From positions 1,922,001 to 1,986,000 of the forward strand of contig CM065882.1 in assembly GCA_033439255.1 (NCBI GenBank): a stretch of 64,000 nt of DNA. The letters are read 5' to 3'. Under the pieces are notes generated by a model, which searched no databases, was not told the DNA's origin, and saw only the letters and a program-made list of their open reading frames with translations. The DNA is from Hericium rajendrae. Its lineage: Eukaryota; Basidiomycota; Agaricomycetes; Russulales; Hericiaceae. The stretch's first letter is position 1. The number at the start of each line of letters is the position of its first letter. The position numbers and the translations under genes are program-made. Positions 36,961-49,445 of this stretch are shown here, in pieces.

Positions 36961-37731
36961 CTACCAAAGGACCAAAGCAATGGTGGAAACCACCGTGGCA
37001 CCGATGACCGCGTAACCTGTGTTGTATGCGCTAGAAAGGGTCAAGCCTGCAAATAGCCCATCGTTAGACATCGGCAGCTGGATACATGGGGAAGGAGACG
37101 CACAGCGGCCACTGTCCCATGCCAAATGGCGCAAACCATTCCAGGAGTGGAAGGAAAAAGGCAAGGCGAGGAGCGTCTTGCCGGCAATCTTGACAGACGT
37201 GGGAAGCGCCTTCACGGTGTCGATGACGTTCTGACTGCTGAAGATGGAGGGTGCAACGAGGTATGCGAGCGAGAAACCGTAGAGCACTGATAGTTGAGAG
37301 AAGTAAGAGACGGATGCATCTGGGGCCTCATTCCAGAGAATCACGTACAGACGCTCAGTGCGGCACCAGTGACACGATTGAAGATGGAGCCGACCCAGGT
37401 CAACTGCGGCTGATAGATGGTGAAGTGGGGGCTCGAGGGACGCTTGAGACGCTGAGTGTTGAGGATGACCTCCTCAGCACTGGGAGACAAAGACTCGATC
37501 TTCAAGGTCCTGGAGCGACAAGATGTTCAGATATCGTCACAACTTGACATGAGAATGAATACAATATTCACCGCTTGAAGACATGACGAAACACGGCCTG
37601 GTTTCGTGCTGATCACGTTCACATTGTCAGGCCCACACTTGCGCGGTTCAACAGCACGACAACATACCAAGCTTGGGCGCAAACGCAGCGCGCCTGAGGG
37701 CAGAGCCAAAGCCGACGCGTGTGCAGTTCAT
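36961..37731 (-). CDS. SDH3: Succinate dehydrogenase cytochrome b subunit (SDHC)
   Basis: Membrane anchor of complex II, carrying the quinone site and a heme ligand. Five exons, start ATG 37731. [20 protein letters not shown] is a basic mitochondrial presequence. Splicing gives [16 protein letters not shown], then [18 protein letters not shown] and [12 protein letters not shown], the family signature (RP.SPH..IY.PQ.TW..S..NR.TG..L). The next intron (GTACGT..CTATCAG) joins GAALSV to [28 protein letters not shown] has the conserved His of the heme/quinone site. The last intron joins WDSGR to [20 protein letters not shown], and the product ends ..TIALVLW. Length about 185 residues and three membrane segments are as expected. 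All joins preserve frame. Confidence 0.95.
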
Positions 37732-38191
37732 GGCGGGATTTCAGAGGATGAGGGAGAGGGCAGGATGGGCGGTCGGGAGGTACGAGCGGGAGAACATGGG
37801 CTTATTCGAACTCCGCGCCGGCACCCCCGGGGAATTTCACGTGCACCCTGGCCAGTAGGAACGCGTCCATTCGCGTTCGACATCGACATCTCCGTCGTCA
37901 TGCAGCGCCGTTCAACATGCTCATGTCTTGCAGATCTTACTACATCCAACGGAAACGCGACATTTCTGAACCCGCAGTGAGTTAAAACTGTCTGATAAGC
38001 TTTGGTTTCAGATGCTGGGCAAATCGACGCGTCCAGTCTGATTCGCTCGAGAGAAACGACAGCTGGAACCGCAATCACAGCTTCATTTACTTGTTGGGGT
38101 GTCCTACACGCTCTTTTGCATTCTTAGGCGTTTCTTCTAAAACCTCACTGTGGATTATTCCCCGATATCTAACCACGCTCACATACCAACG
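37732..38191. other. Divergent promoter region of SDH3 and the hypothetical gene
   Basis: 460 bp between two divergent start codons. No clear TATA box; a CACGTG-containing site (TTTCACGTGCAC) lies near 37836. No other gene was seen. Confidence 0.4.
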
Positions 38192-39166
38192 ATGACATCT
38201 GGCGTAATTGTTCCTCGCGCAATCCCTCGCCCTACTACTAGAGCGTCTTTGCGAAAGGTAGCACACTGCCTGGTTTCTTCCGCCAAACATATCTTGGCCC
38301 ACGGTGATACAGCACGCGCTCCCGGTAATATACCGCGACGGATACTTGCAGACAAGGTCAACGTCTGCACAAGTATGTTTGGTCCCTTGCATCCCTTCTC
38401 TTCGTCGTTGCTCACGTAGTCTTCCTCACCGAACCGAGTAGCTCGCTCTGCGTCCGAGCTCGTTGAGCCTTGCCCCACTTTAAGATCTCCTTCACGGGAG
38501 AAGCAAGCCAAGGTCGAGCAGACTAAGGCAACTTCGGTTGCAGCCAGAAAGAGCACACAGGCCACACAGAGAGGCCAACCGTCCGTCCGATTCTCGATGC
38601 CCTTAGCGGTCCCCAGCCCTCGCCCCGGTATTCTTCTAAACGAAGCGACAACTGGCTCCCTTTCGACATGCCGCGCTTCCGCTAAGGCTCGCTTCCTTAC
38701 CTGCCCTCGAACTGGCATCCATGCCGATTCGCGGGTGCGCGCTGCTTCCCCGAATATCCGATCACCGGAGCCTCCAGCGAACGCGGAGTCTCCAGACGTT
38801 CTGTCTGATCGTGTACTGCCTCCTTCCCGGCCCTTGGAACATATCTTCGAACCGTTTACTCCCGAAGAGTCCGGGGAGACGGACGCCCGAACACGCGGCT
38901 CCTTTCTTTCTGCGAGTGGAGTCGGTCCCGAGGGCTTTGACTCGGACGTGCATAACAACGCTACGACTTCACCCGCCGATGGGAACTTCGACGAACCGGA
39001 AGGCCACCAGACGATAGCTGTTCCAGAAGGAGCAGAAGAAGCAGAAGTGATGCCGGAGGCGCAGGGGGACCCGTCGTTTGAAGAGTTTCTGCGTGTCGAG
39101 GCAGAATGCATCCGTTTGCGTCGCGAAGTGCAGCAGTGGCATGAGCTTTTTGAGAAGGTCATCTGA
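38192..39166 (+). CDS. Hypothetical protein with acidic region and C-terminal helix
   Basis: The final exon is well supported: open from the acceptor CTCACGTAG (near 38419) to stop 39166, reading SSPNRVARSASELVEP, then basic and Ser/Pro-rich sequence, an acidic part (PEGAEEAEVMPEAQGDP) and a helical, probably coiled-coil end FEEFLRVEAECIRLRREVQQ. The 5' exon is uncertain: ATG 38192 (MTSGVIVPRAIPRPTTR) with a donor after AAG near 38257 keeps frame, but other choices exist. No domain recognised. A 350-codon open frame on the opposite strand (38179-39231) is judged a shadow because it is low in structure and lacks introns or a motif. Confidence 0.5.
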
Positions 39167-39208
39167 AGACCATGAAGGCATATCGCCAGCGGCACAGACT
39201 GTCGATGC

Positions 39209-39795
39209 TTGTGTGGATCCTTATGAAGCAACCTTCGGACCCTGTAATGGTGCGTAAAATTTCCCTATAAATCCTTGCAGACTGATATATGCGCTTGCCG
39301 CAGCACCATAGTGCAATTCGCCCCGAGCTCGTTTTCGGTGCGTTCTCTTCGAGACTCCGAGTTACACCTGGCCAAGCATCCAGAGGCGCTATGTAAGTCC
39401 GCCTCGACTGCGCTCCGACTTGACACAGGACTAATCGAATATTTGACAGTTGATCCCGTTCATTCATCATTTCAGAGCTCTCTGCTGCGTGTCCGAAATG
39501 TTGCCAGAGGACGATGGCTCACAGCTCACTGAAGTTGTGTTCAACTCACCTGCCTGCTACATGCGATACATGAGGACGGAGGTGTGTGAGGTACGTTCAT
39601 CCAGCGAAGTCATCGTAGGGCACTTCTGACAACCTCAATCACATAGATCGATATGATTTGTGTTTGCTGCACATTGTACTTTGCCGGCCAGAATCGAGGT
39701 CGTTTGTTTGGCTGTTTCGCGTGGAATTATAGTTGTGCCGCCGTCTGGTATGAAGTTGCAACCGTCCTTCGAATGATTCGGCCGGTTTGAGTTGG
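39209..39795 (+). CDS. Possible small spliced gene, doubtful
   Basis: Exon-like patches with good splice sites: donor GTGCGT near 39252, acceptor CCGCAG near 39302 giving HHSAIRPELVFGAFSSRLRV, donor GTAAGT near 39391, and a protein-like patch MLPEDDGSQLTEVVFNSPAC followed by a GTACGT donor near 39592. I cannot assemble one certain frame and recognise no domain. It may instead be the 3' flank of the preceding gene. Confidence 0.2.
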
Positions 39796-40083
39796 TTTTG
39801 AGTGTACTTTTTCCCCATGACTTCAATGCATATCGTAGCTCTGATAATACATGGCCATACCATGTCCAGCTCGGTCACACAATGTATTTTTATCATTATA
39901 GAAGGATGAGCCCGCCGTAGGGCGTCGTGTGGCAGGCACGCAGTGCGCCCACATGACTGGAGTTGCTCGTGTAAGCGACGCGTCCGCGCGTCATGGCTAC
40001 GACTTGAAACTCGTCTGTGACTTGTGTGCCTTGGCTCTTCCGACGATATACCATATGTTTCGCTGACCCCACAGTAGACAACC

Positions 40084-41775
40084 ATGGAACTACAGTCGAA
40101 CAACCCTTTCATTCAAGACCAGCCTGTCTCGACGAACCCCTTTGCTGCAGACGTCGCTGCAGCCCACGCCCCACAGAGCCCTTCGCGGAACCCGTTCTTC
40201 GCAGCGTCCGCGCAGCCAGATGCTGGAGCTGCACCTGTGCAGAATTCTCATCCGCCAGAACTGCCGCCTCGCTCGGATCGTACCAGCGCACCATCTCGAG
40301 CTGCGGAAGATGGACGCGCTACCCAAGCCGACCAAGATCTCCGGACAATAGAAGCAGATGTGTGGTATCTGAAGGAGATCTCGTTTGAAAGGGAGGGACA
40401 GAGCCAGAATCTCAAGATCATTACGCAGAATCTCAATGGGTGAGTCCATCCCAGTGGAAGTCACTGAGGAGTAGGACGTGAACTGACAACTCTAAAGGCC
40501 ATGCTCGTTCATTGCCATATGTACGTCTCCATCCTCTGCCTCCCTCAAACGAAATTTGATTGCCTGTCGCACAGGCAATATCCTCATCCTACGAGGGGAC
40601 ATCACCGTCGTACCACATGAGCGCGAGACCGTCTCCTACGAGCTCCTCTCCCAGCTCGTCGCGAACCACCTGCTGAAGCACTCTCCGGACGTGGACATCT
40701 CTTCCGCACTCACGAAAATGCCCCTTCTAACCAGTCTGTTCTTCTCACCTACCCCATCTCCCTCGCAACTAATCTGACCGCACAGAGGGCATGGACCTGA
40801 ACCCACTCTTCACGGGCGTGACCCGCTTCCGGCCCGCCGTCGACGGCGGCGAGCTGGACCTCTTCGAGCGCGCGGGCATCAAGCTCGTGCACGGCTGGCT
40901 CGTTGACCCCGAGAGCCCCGAGCGCCTCGCCGTCGCACGCGTCGAGGACTACGACACAGCCGTGAACCTCATCGTCGAGGCGGACCACCTCACCGGCGGC
41001 CAGCTCGTCGGCATCCGCACCGGCCAGGCCCCTGTGAACCATCCCGAGCTCAGCGCGGAGGACAGAGAGAAGATATCGCATGGTGCGCAGCGGCCTCTAT
41101 CTGTCTACTTTCTGAACACGTAGCTCATGGGCTCTGTGCTCCGTCCAGCTTACGCCGTCCGCTCGTTCATCGACCAGACGAAGTCGCAGCTGACCTACCA
41201 CGGCCTCTTCACCCTCGCCTCGCTCATAGCCCCCGGCTCGCCCGTCGCGCTCTTCCGCAACTCCCATCTCTCCGTGCTCTACAAGCGGCCTGAGTCCAGC
41301 GAGGATCCCGCGCTCTACTCCCTCGTCACCGACCAGGTGTTCCTGCACGAGCCGTCGGTGGTATGGGAGCGCCTCGAGGATGTCGACCAGGGCGCCGCGA
41401 CGTTCGTAGATGCCGAGTTCCGGAATAGCACCCCTGTGGGGGGCGACTGGGCTGGGTACACAGCGGAAGGGGTTGCATCGTCAGCGGACAGGCAGAGATA
41501 TCAAGATCAAGAACTACCTGAAGATCTTTCTGAGTACGCTGATTTCTGTGTCAGGATTGCTCGCGTTTCTAACATGGAAAATTCTTGATATCTGCAGCCA
41601 GGAACTCGCGCGACATTTACAGGAGCAAGAGAACGCAGCTGCGCGGCGAGCGCAACGCAGGTACCAGCAAAGTGCGTATCAGCGGCTGGAGGACGATGGA
41701 GAGGCGCAGCGGTATGCGAGACATCAGGCCAAGTCTGAACAAGTCAAGAAGAAGAAGGATTGTATCATCATGTGA
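40084..41775 (+). CDS. MINDY-family deubiquitinase with CaaX end
   Basis: Cysteine protease that trims K48-linked ubiquitin chains (MINDY-1/2, yeast Miy1 family). Exon 1 has NPF motifs (NNPFIQDQP, TNPFAAD, RNPFF) and a Pro-rich start; the domain begins DVWYLKEISFER. Splicing at 40440 and 40515 gives QNLNGPCSFIAICNILILRG with the catalytic Cys in NGPC. Further landmarks are TKGMDLNPLFTGVTRFRP, GWLVDP, SFIDQTKSQLTYHGLFTL, FRNSHLSVLYKR and VTDQVF. A DQELARHLQEQE helix resembles the ubiquitin-interacting helix near the C-terminus of the family. The protein ends KKKKDCIIM: basic patch plus CIIM, a prenylation CaaX box, so membrane attachment is expected. About 460 residues; six exons; frame intact. 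Confidence 0.92.
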
Positions 41776-41941
41776 GATGGATGCCCTCGACGTCTGGTTA
41801 TACCGACGCTTGCGCTATAAGTATTTATGCGCATTTAATGCCGGAGCGATGCATGCACGATAATGTATTCTACTGTACAACAATTTTTATTTGCGCAGAC
41901 AGCGAAAGGCAAAGTGGGACCCACATGATGGACAGAGGCGA

Positions 41942-43858
41942 CTAAAACACTGAGGAGTCGTCGTCGTCTTCCTCCGGAAGGGGCTCGTCGTTTGCGTCAT
42001 CCACAGGCTTGCCACTCCATACCATGTCTCTGACCAGCAGATCTGCCCTCCTCGCCTCCAACAATCGTTGCAGCCTTTGCACGAGTTGAGCTTTGGAGCC
42101 GGTTGTCTCGATCTCATGGTTGTACACTGCATGCTCGGAGAGATTGCGCTTCAGTGCCGCATGAGATAGGTGGCCGCAAACAGTCGGGTCGGTGATGAGC
42201 GGTGGTTTGGGGTCCAGAGAGTACCTGTCCGGCAGGTCTGGTTCAAATTTGCAAGCAGTTAGAGGTGAGTATGATTGAGATTCCAGATTCAGAGTATGCT
42301 GGCTTGGATGCGCTCACCCTCAATGTAACTTTCGCATTCCATCGGCACGTCGACTTCGAGCGTCCTCTGTTGCTCGTGGACGGCCAAAGCGAGTCGTCGC
42401 AGACCAAGAATCGTCACGCTGATCCCAGAAAGCGAAAGGCGCGTCAGCCTGTCGAGAAGAATGATGGCTGGTATAGCGTCGTCGTCGATCAGGGGATTTC
42501 CGCCAAGGAATAGTTCTCTGAGTGTAGACCGAAGGGCAACGACGTGGAACACGCTGCAGAAGATAGAATTCCGCTTTCGGCATATAAACCAGTAGGATAT
42601 GAGACGTACGCCTCGTTGCCAATGTTTGTATCGCATAGATTGAGGCTCTGCAACTTGGGCAGATGGTGAATGCAAACGAGGTCGAAATTCCGTATTGGCG
42701 ACCCGTCAAGGAGTAAGTCTGTCAGCTTCTGGAAGCCGCCAGGCGTCTTCAATTCTAGGAACAGAACACATCAAACAAATTATCAGCATAGAAACAACAG
42801 TTCCAGCTACCGTGCAAGACTTCCCGTCCCCCGATGTTGAGTCCGTCTTCCTCAACAAGAGAAGGACTCAAGTCGAGCCTATGGATCTCAGTGTGTCTGA
42901 ACAGACGAAGGGTCTGGGCATTAAGATGGCCTGGAAGGAAGGAAGGTCAATGTAGTAAAGAACATCAAGAATAAAGCGTACCACCGCTAGCGAGCACGTC
43001 CACTATTATTTGGTGATCAAGTTTTTCTAGGGCTAGCAAGCGTTCTTTCATCCGGATCCCAGGAAGTAAACGGTCAAGATGCGACAATAGGGATCCAAAG
43101 CCTTCAAATTCTTGTTTGAGAATCAAATTGGGTTAAGGGCGGAGGATGACAGCGTTGAGCCAGATAGTACCGCAACTAACAGTATGTCGTTAGCGGACAG
43201 CAGAACATGGGATATATGCACCTTCAACTCCGTGGAGTCCATTGCCAAGCGAATTACCAGCATCAAAGAAGAATGTCTGATCTAGTCCAGGCTCATCGGG
43301 AACAGACGAGTCAACGAGGCGGGCAGAGAGAAGGTCGACGAGACGGTCGGCTTTCGTGACTTCGAAGGAGCTCTGGTTGAGGCTTGGCTCAGAGCGCATG
43401 CGCTTCGAAGGGCCTTTCAGATCGCTGAAGTCCGTCAGCCCGGAAGACATCGAATCACTGCGCATAAGTATATCTTGGAAAGCAGGTTTGTTCAAGAGAG
43501 AGACGCTCCGTTTGACTGGTACAACGTTCGTCGGAGAGGCACGAGTAGAGAAAGCTCTGTGAACCGGGTTGTCCTGAGACAGTGCAGAAGAGCTGCTAGT
43601 GGTCCTTGAGTCCTGCGACTGAGACAAGAGTTCATCTGTGAATGAGTTTTCCGGATGCTTGAGTGGCCAGCCCATGAAGTCTTGGTGAGAGCTCTGCGGC
43701 GGATACAGCAGCCTTGCCAGAAAAGATATCAAGTACTGATCTCGAGACCGAGGCGGCACTTGAGGTTCCGACGCAAGATCATTAAGGAAAGCAGATGCAG
43801 GCTGCAGAGGAGCATAGCAGGGATTTCTGGGATCGGTTACGGGCTTGCGAAGGTCCAT
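41942..43858 (-). CDS. Leucine-rich-repeat protein with C-terminal SAP-like motif
   Basis: Spliced minus-strand gene; start taken at ATG 43858 (MDLRKPVTDPRNP), with an in-frame ATG at 43873. The N-terminal 200 residues are Ser-rich and disordered (SDSMSSGLTDFSDLKGPSKR). After several introns come leucine-rich repeats: LRLFRHTEIHRLDLSPSLV, LTDLLLDGSPIRNFDL, LQSLNLCDTNIGNEA, STLRELFLGGNPLIDD, DRLTRLSLSGISVTILG. The end reads HLSHAALKRNLSEHAVYNHE then TTGSKAQLVQRLQRLLEARR, matching the SAP motif (DNA/RNA-binding helix pair), and finishes in an acidic tail DDDDSSVF. A nuclear scaffold role is possible but inferred. Exon borders between 42150 and 43190 are approximate. Confidence 0.75.
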
Positions 43859-44105
43859 CGTGGTCAAGAGCAAGTTCGCTCTGGCGACATGTCAAGAAGA
43901 TGGCTCGTCCGGCAACTTCCGACGTCATCTTCGACCCTGCACGAGACTCCTCCTTCAGTACAATGTCGCTTACCCTATAATGCACATTCTGCATCTCACG
44001 ACAAATTCGTTGCATTGAGTCGTGTATGTTGCGCATGCCAGTAATGATACAAGGTGATTTTTTCTAGATTCTTCGACCCCCATCTCCCGTTTCAAACAAC
44101 GTGGT

Positions 44106-47100
44106 TTAGAGCTTCGCAGACTTCTCCCAGTTCTCCAACCAGTCCGAGATGTCGCCTGTCGAGCGCTGTCAATAATCATTAGCCCCACATACACGACAGA
44201 CATATCAAGATGAACCCTACCTCGATCCAGGACACCTTGGCCTTGATGCTGTCGATGCCCTGCGCAAGGGCCTGGTCGTACTTCGCGATATCCTTGTCCT
44301 GAAAAATGTGTGAGGCATCAACATGGAGTTCTAGCATAAGAAACCCTGGGTCGTACCTTGAAGTACTCCTCCACATGGCGCAGGTCCTCTTTGGTGGACA
44401 AGCCAGACAGAAGTGTCTACACACACGATGAGCAACAACGCATACAGATTTGCCAGGGACCTGAGACTTACACTAATCAAGTACTTGAGCGTGAAGTTAC
44501 CCTCAAAGCGTTTGTAGAGCTAGTGGCGAGCACTCAGGATCGATCTGATTATAACAAATCAGAACTAGACGCACCGCATCGTATTTCTTCTCGAAGAAAT
44601 CGAGAGCAGTTCGACGAGCCTTGAAGTTGCTCGCAAGGCCCGAAAAGAAGTAAATGACATCCTGGTCGCGCGCCTTCGTCATGGTGAAGTCCAAGGTCTG
44701 CTGGATCAGCGCCGGGTCCTGCGTTGCGCCCAATGCGCGGCTGGCACACGAGCGTATGAGTTTCCAACAACGATAGCAGGGTATAGAGAAACGACATACA
44801 TCGCCGCCGTGCGCATGGATGGCGTCTTGGGCTCATCGTGGAAGCCAATCACAGTGTCATATTCCTCGCGGCCACCGTATTTGACAGCCTGGGCAAGTCG
44901 AATCGTGAATAATGTCACCGTCATGAGTGGACGAGGTGACTCACCACCCGGTACGTGATCCTCAGCAAGTCGGCAGGGATCCACGAGTCGTCTTTGGTCT
45001 TGACATACTGCGCGAAACGATGTTGCAGCTCCTTGATCACTCTGAAGACCCGTATTTTAGCCAGTCAACTCTTCAAGGTATGGCGCAGAGCTTACTCAGG
45101 GTCCTTTGCGGCGGCCGCACTCTCAATCGCGCGAGTACGGAGCTGGGTGATGTCGACATCCTCACCCTCTGGGTACGTGTATCCAAGCCGTTTCACCAGG
45201 GGCCCAAACAGGTTCTGTAATGTCGGACGTCATCGCCTGCCGATATCGCTAACGGCCGAAGGGGTACCCACCCTGCGGAATTTGTTGAGGAGCTCGACGG
45301 CATGGTCGTTCTCCCACCAGGTATCAACAACACGGCTCAAGTTCTCCGCGATACTATCCCACACCAGGACTATTGGGGCAAAAAAAAAATCAATCTTGGG
45401 CGCGTTGACACAGGTGACATAGAAGTCCGTACAGGCTTTTTCGTTTTTCCAGATATCGACTAAGTTAAGCGAAGCGCTGGTCTTCAAGAAACCAGCCTTG
45501 GCCAGAGCCATCGCGTCATGGACGAGACCGATACGGTCGTTAAGCGAGAAGATAGCTTCCCCTTTGGCGGCTTCCTGCGCGATATTTGCGAGGCGCTCCG
45601 GGATATACAGGACCCTGTCTAAAATCACAATGAACACATCAGCCTTGGGAAGAAAACGGAGAAGTAGGGGGAACACTGACAGACACCGCTGGTGCCCGCA
45701 TTCAGCTTGAACGGCTTGCTGGTATCAATCTTAAACTCCTTCTCGCGGATATTGAGCACCGCGCTCTTGTCAATGAGGCTCTTGCCATCCGCGGACCCAG
45801 CCAACAGGAACAACGGCACCGTCCTAGGTCCGCGTTCATATCGCTTCACGCCGTGAATGAATGGGTACCTCAACGTACCAGATCGTCTCGTTGTCCTCGG
45901 ACTTCGCTGGGCCGTCTTCCAAGAAGCGGTCCTGGCGCACGCGGATGCCGTCCTTCGTCTCTGTGACCGTGATGACAGGGTACCCCATCTAGTATGACGA
46001 CGCAGAGCACACGATCAGCGCACAATTACGGTAGGAAAGACGGAGATAAATGCCTTCGTAATCCAGAAGTCCATGAGCTTCGGAATATCGAGGCCTGTAT
46101 GAATTCATGAACGGGCTAGGCGAAAAAGGATAGCGCCTTGAACCAACCGGTTGCCTCGCTAACGCCATCCCACAGATCCCCGCTGACGCTGTTCGCGTAC
46201 AGATGCTTCTTCAAATAAATCGATACGCCCTTAAGGAACTTATCCTCTCCGACGTATTTCGACAACATGCGGAGCACTACCCGAAGTTGTGACACGCATG
46301 TAAGCGACTAAATATGTAGTTGACGATGTGAACTCACCTGAACCAGCTTTGGCGTATGACAGCGAATCGAAGATCTAGGTGATCACCAAGCTGATCAGAG
46401 ACCGGACCACATCGGCGGAGTCACAAAACACAAACTTGGTTGATCTTGTTCGCATCTGGGCAGTTGACCTCGATGGGGTGCGACGATAGCTTGGCGTCGA
46501 GGCGGAGGGCGTCATTGAGGTGCTCGGTGATGAATTCCGAGTCGACCTTCCACTCGGGGAATATCCTGAGAAAGACAGATAGAAAGTCGATTTGAGTGGA
46601 AAACGAAAAAAAGCCTGAGAATGACTTACTTGTCAGGGATGATCACTTCGCCCATCTGGAAAATACGCATTTGGTGATGGGAACTCCGCTATGAGAGAGC
46701 ATGCATACAAGCGTCGCGAAACCTGTCAGGAGGTATAATGAGTTCGGTATAGACCTATGCAGCGAAATGAGTGGCAATTACCTTCGTTCAGATACAAGTA
46801 GTCCCACCACTCCATCGTTGTGATGTTTCCGAACCTAGTGTTACGCTTTAAGTATCATCTCTGCACCTTACCGTATAAGACGTGAGGTCACAAACCACAT
46901 GTGAGCAACTTCATGACTTTGGACCGTTGCAACGCGCTTCTTAGCCATCATATCGGCGGCCTTCGGGTCAAGCAAGAAAGCGGAGGTTCGGCCTGTGATG
47001 AGACCCCAGTTCTCCATAGCACCTTCAGAATGAGACGAAGTCAACAACCTGTAAACAATGAAAATAATAATGACGCACCGGCATCGAAGTCCTCCGCAAC

Positions 47101-48424
47101 CAAAGTGTCAAGCTTGGGAAGAGGGTATTCCACGTCGAAGACTTGCTCGTATAGAGGGAGCGCCGCCTTCTTGACTTTAAGCGCGAACTCCGCCTGGTGA
47201 ATAAGATCCGGCGGGGCTAACGGCACATTATTTTCCTCTTTCAGCATGAGGACAGAGAATGGACCATACCATAGATGCGCAGAGGCCTGACTTTGCCGCT
47301 GAGGGGGCTCTTATAGCTATCTTCGAGATACGCGAACGGTCCGACAGCCCAGGCGAGAAGGTAGCTGGACATCTACACCCAGAGCCGAAATATTCAGGCA
47401 ATCCAGCCATAGACAATGATGATCGCTGCGTACCGGAGGGGTAGTCTCGTACTTCGTCACGGTCCAGTCGCCGCTCTTGACACCGGCATAAAGCTCGGCG
47501 TCTTCCTGGTCGGTGGGCTCGGAACTTGCATTCGGGATAGCGGGCATGTTCGAGAGGTTGACCAGGCCAGCTTTTGAGATGAGGGTCACAGCGTAGGTCG
47601 CTTTGAGCGCGGGCTCGTCCCAGGAGGGGACAGCCTTGCGTGCAGAGGTCGGCTGTAGTCGGACTCAGCAGCTGCCTATTGCAATAAAACGTTGCGGCAC
47701 GCACCTCGAACTGTGTCAATGCGTATGTCCCAGCTTTTCCCTTTGCACGATAGTAACCCGCCATGCTCCCATCGAGGACGCTAGAGAACGGCACACGGAG
47801 CGTGACCTTGGTCCCCGCCTGGAGCTGCTCGCCGAACTTGAAAGTCGCGCGCTCTTTGGGTGCATCGTACGTCGTCTCTGCGGGCCGCAGGACATTGCCC
47901 GACGAGGTCAGCGAAGCCGATCCGAGCTTCAGGTTCGGAGCGGCGTTGAAGACAATGGTGTCGGTCGGGCGGACGATCTCCACGCTAGGACGCGATGAGA
48001 ATTGCATCTCATAACCCGGATGAATGCAGCAGAAGACGTACTCGGCTTTCACCACACCCTCGAAATTCTCATTCTCGAGGTCGGTGCGGATGGTCAGATC
48101 GTAATGTTTCGGACGTACGTCCGTGGGCAGGCGGAACGACGCTGCGGGTGGTGCGGGGGTAGCAGTGGACATGTCGACGGCGCGAAAGGCTGGGGTGTTT
48201 CTGTGTGTCGAACAGAGTCGGATACCAGACGGACCAGGACGCGGGAGAGCCAGTTGCTTTGTGCGGATTCCAGTGCCCGTATAAGTACGGACAGACGGCG
48301 CAGCTGAGACGGGGATGCGCAGTCGGCGCTCTGGACGACTTATCGATGGGCTGCATGTGCTCCGTGACGCGTTCAGCCCTGAGACTATAGTCCGCCGCAC
48401 GCCTCCTTCGGTGACCCTGGCCAT
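44106..48424 (-). CDS. M1 family zinc aminopeptidase (APE2/AAP1, puromycin-sensitive type)
   Basis: Metallopeptidase that removes N-terminal residues. Start ATG 48424, with a second in-frame ATG at 48172. The first 84 residues are Arg/Ser-rich without acids near the start, like a mitochondrial presequence; the core begins FRLPTDVRPKHYDLTIRTD. The M1 motifs are present: GAMENWG near 47075-46985 across an intron, HEVAHMWFGNITTMEWWDYL (HEXXH zinc site) and LNEGFAT with the third zinc ligand. Later landmarks are DSLSYAKAGSVLRML and FWITKMGYPVITV, then the helical ERAP1-like C-terminal domain to TGDISDWLENWEKSAKL. More than 15 short introns. Length about 970 residues, normal for the family. Frame appears intact; several internal exon borders are approximate. 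Confidence 0.92.
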
Positions 48425-49445
48425 ATTCTGTGTGTCCTCAACCTCACGCGCTTTGCGTATCGGGTCTGCAGGTCGTTGGCTGCGCGGTCAGGTCGGGCGA
48501 AGAAAAATGTAAGAGCGCGTGCCAGCCTGTGCCAGCGCACAGCGCGCGCAGATTGACGCGTCTCGCTTGCGTCTCGCGTGCGCGTAGATGCAGTTATCAA
48601 ATTTCCCCAGATTCTTCAGAGATGTTTTGCGTAGATGAGCAGTGGCTTATTTTGACTTGTTCTGCAGCAGCACATGGCTCCAGTGCCTACACAACGCGCT
48701 TATCTGTGATGTGTGTGGTCTCCCGGAGGCGCAATGCTAGACACTTGACTCGGTCTCGGTACTATCAGATGCCGAGTATAACTAAGTAGTAGTACCCGAA
48801 TGCCTTGTCCAGAATATTCACTTCATGCCATACCACATGAGTTACACGACTTCCGCACAGTCGACTTCGACAGGGTCGGAAGGACAAGACCTGCTGCCGC
48901 CCTGTTTCCGCTTATCATTGACCCCGGATCCACCGTCGACTTGCGGTCAATCGATCTTCGACTCGACTGGAGATAGTGCCCGGCTGGTCAGACATGCGTC
49001 CTGGACAGCGAGTATGTGACATACGAAAGAAAGCACCCACATGCCATGCCATAAAGTCTGAAACCGGGTCTTGCAATTCAGCATGGTGATTTGAAGGATG
49101 TCTAGAGTGAGTCGGATGATGTCTAAAAAGGACCATATAGAGAGATGCTTTCTTCGGTCCGGAACAAGTTAGCGCTGGACGCCAAAATGTAGGACCAATT
49201 GCAAGAAGATGCAGACAACAAACTCGAGTGTCATTTACTGCTGCAAGAATACAATAGAAAAAGCAGAATTTTCTCGAGATGAACAAAAATGGATGCAAAC
49301 ACACCTTGACACAGGTAAAAAGAGGAGAAACTAGTGCGTGACTGTTCCAAAGCTGATCGGATATAGTCAATGCTATAGTCCATCCGCGTACAATTCTCGG
49401 AATGCTCTGATCATGGTCAGCGACCCTGCCGCCTGTCTGCCCCAC
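48425..49445. other. Intergenic stretch
   Basis: About 1 kb between the aminopeptidase promoter and the 3' end of the Maf gene. A 176-codon minus frame (48915-49445) is open but has no recognisable domain. Confidence 0.45.

Noticed and set aside
38179-39231. 350-codon open frame on the minus strand
   Set aside because: Overlaps the plus-strand exon that has a helical, acidic, protein-like end and a good splice acceptor; the minus frame lacks motifs and looks like a shadow of GC-rich coding DNA.
48915-49445. 176-codon minus-strand frame
   Set aside because: No recognisable motif; lies in the 3' flank of the Maf gene.
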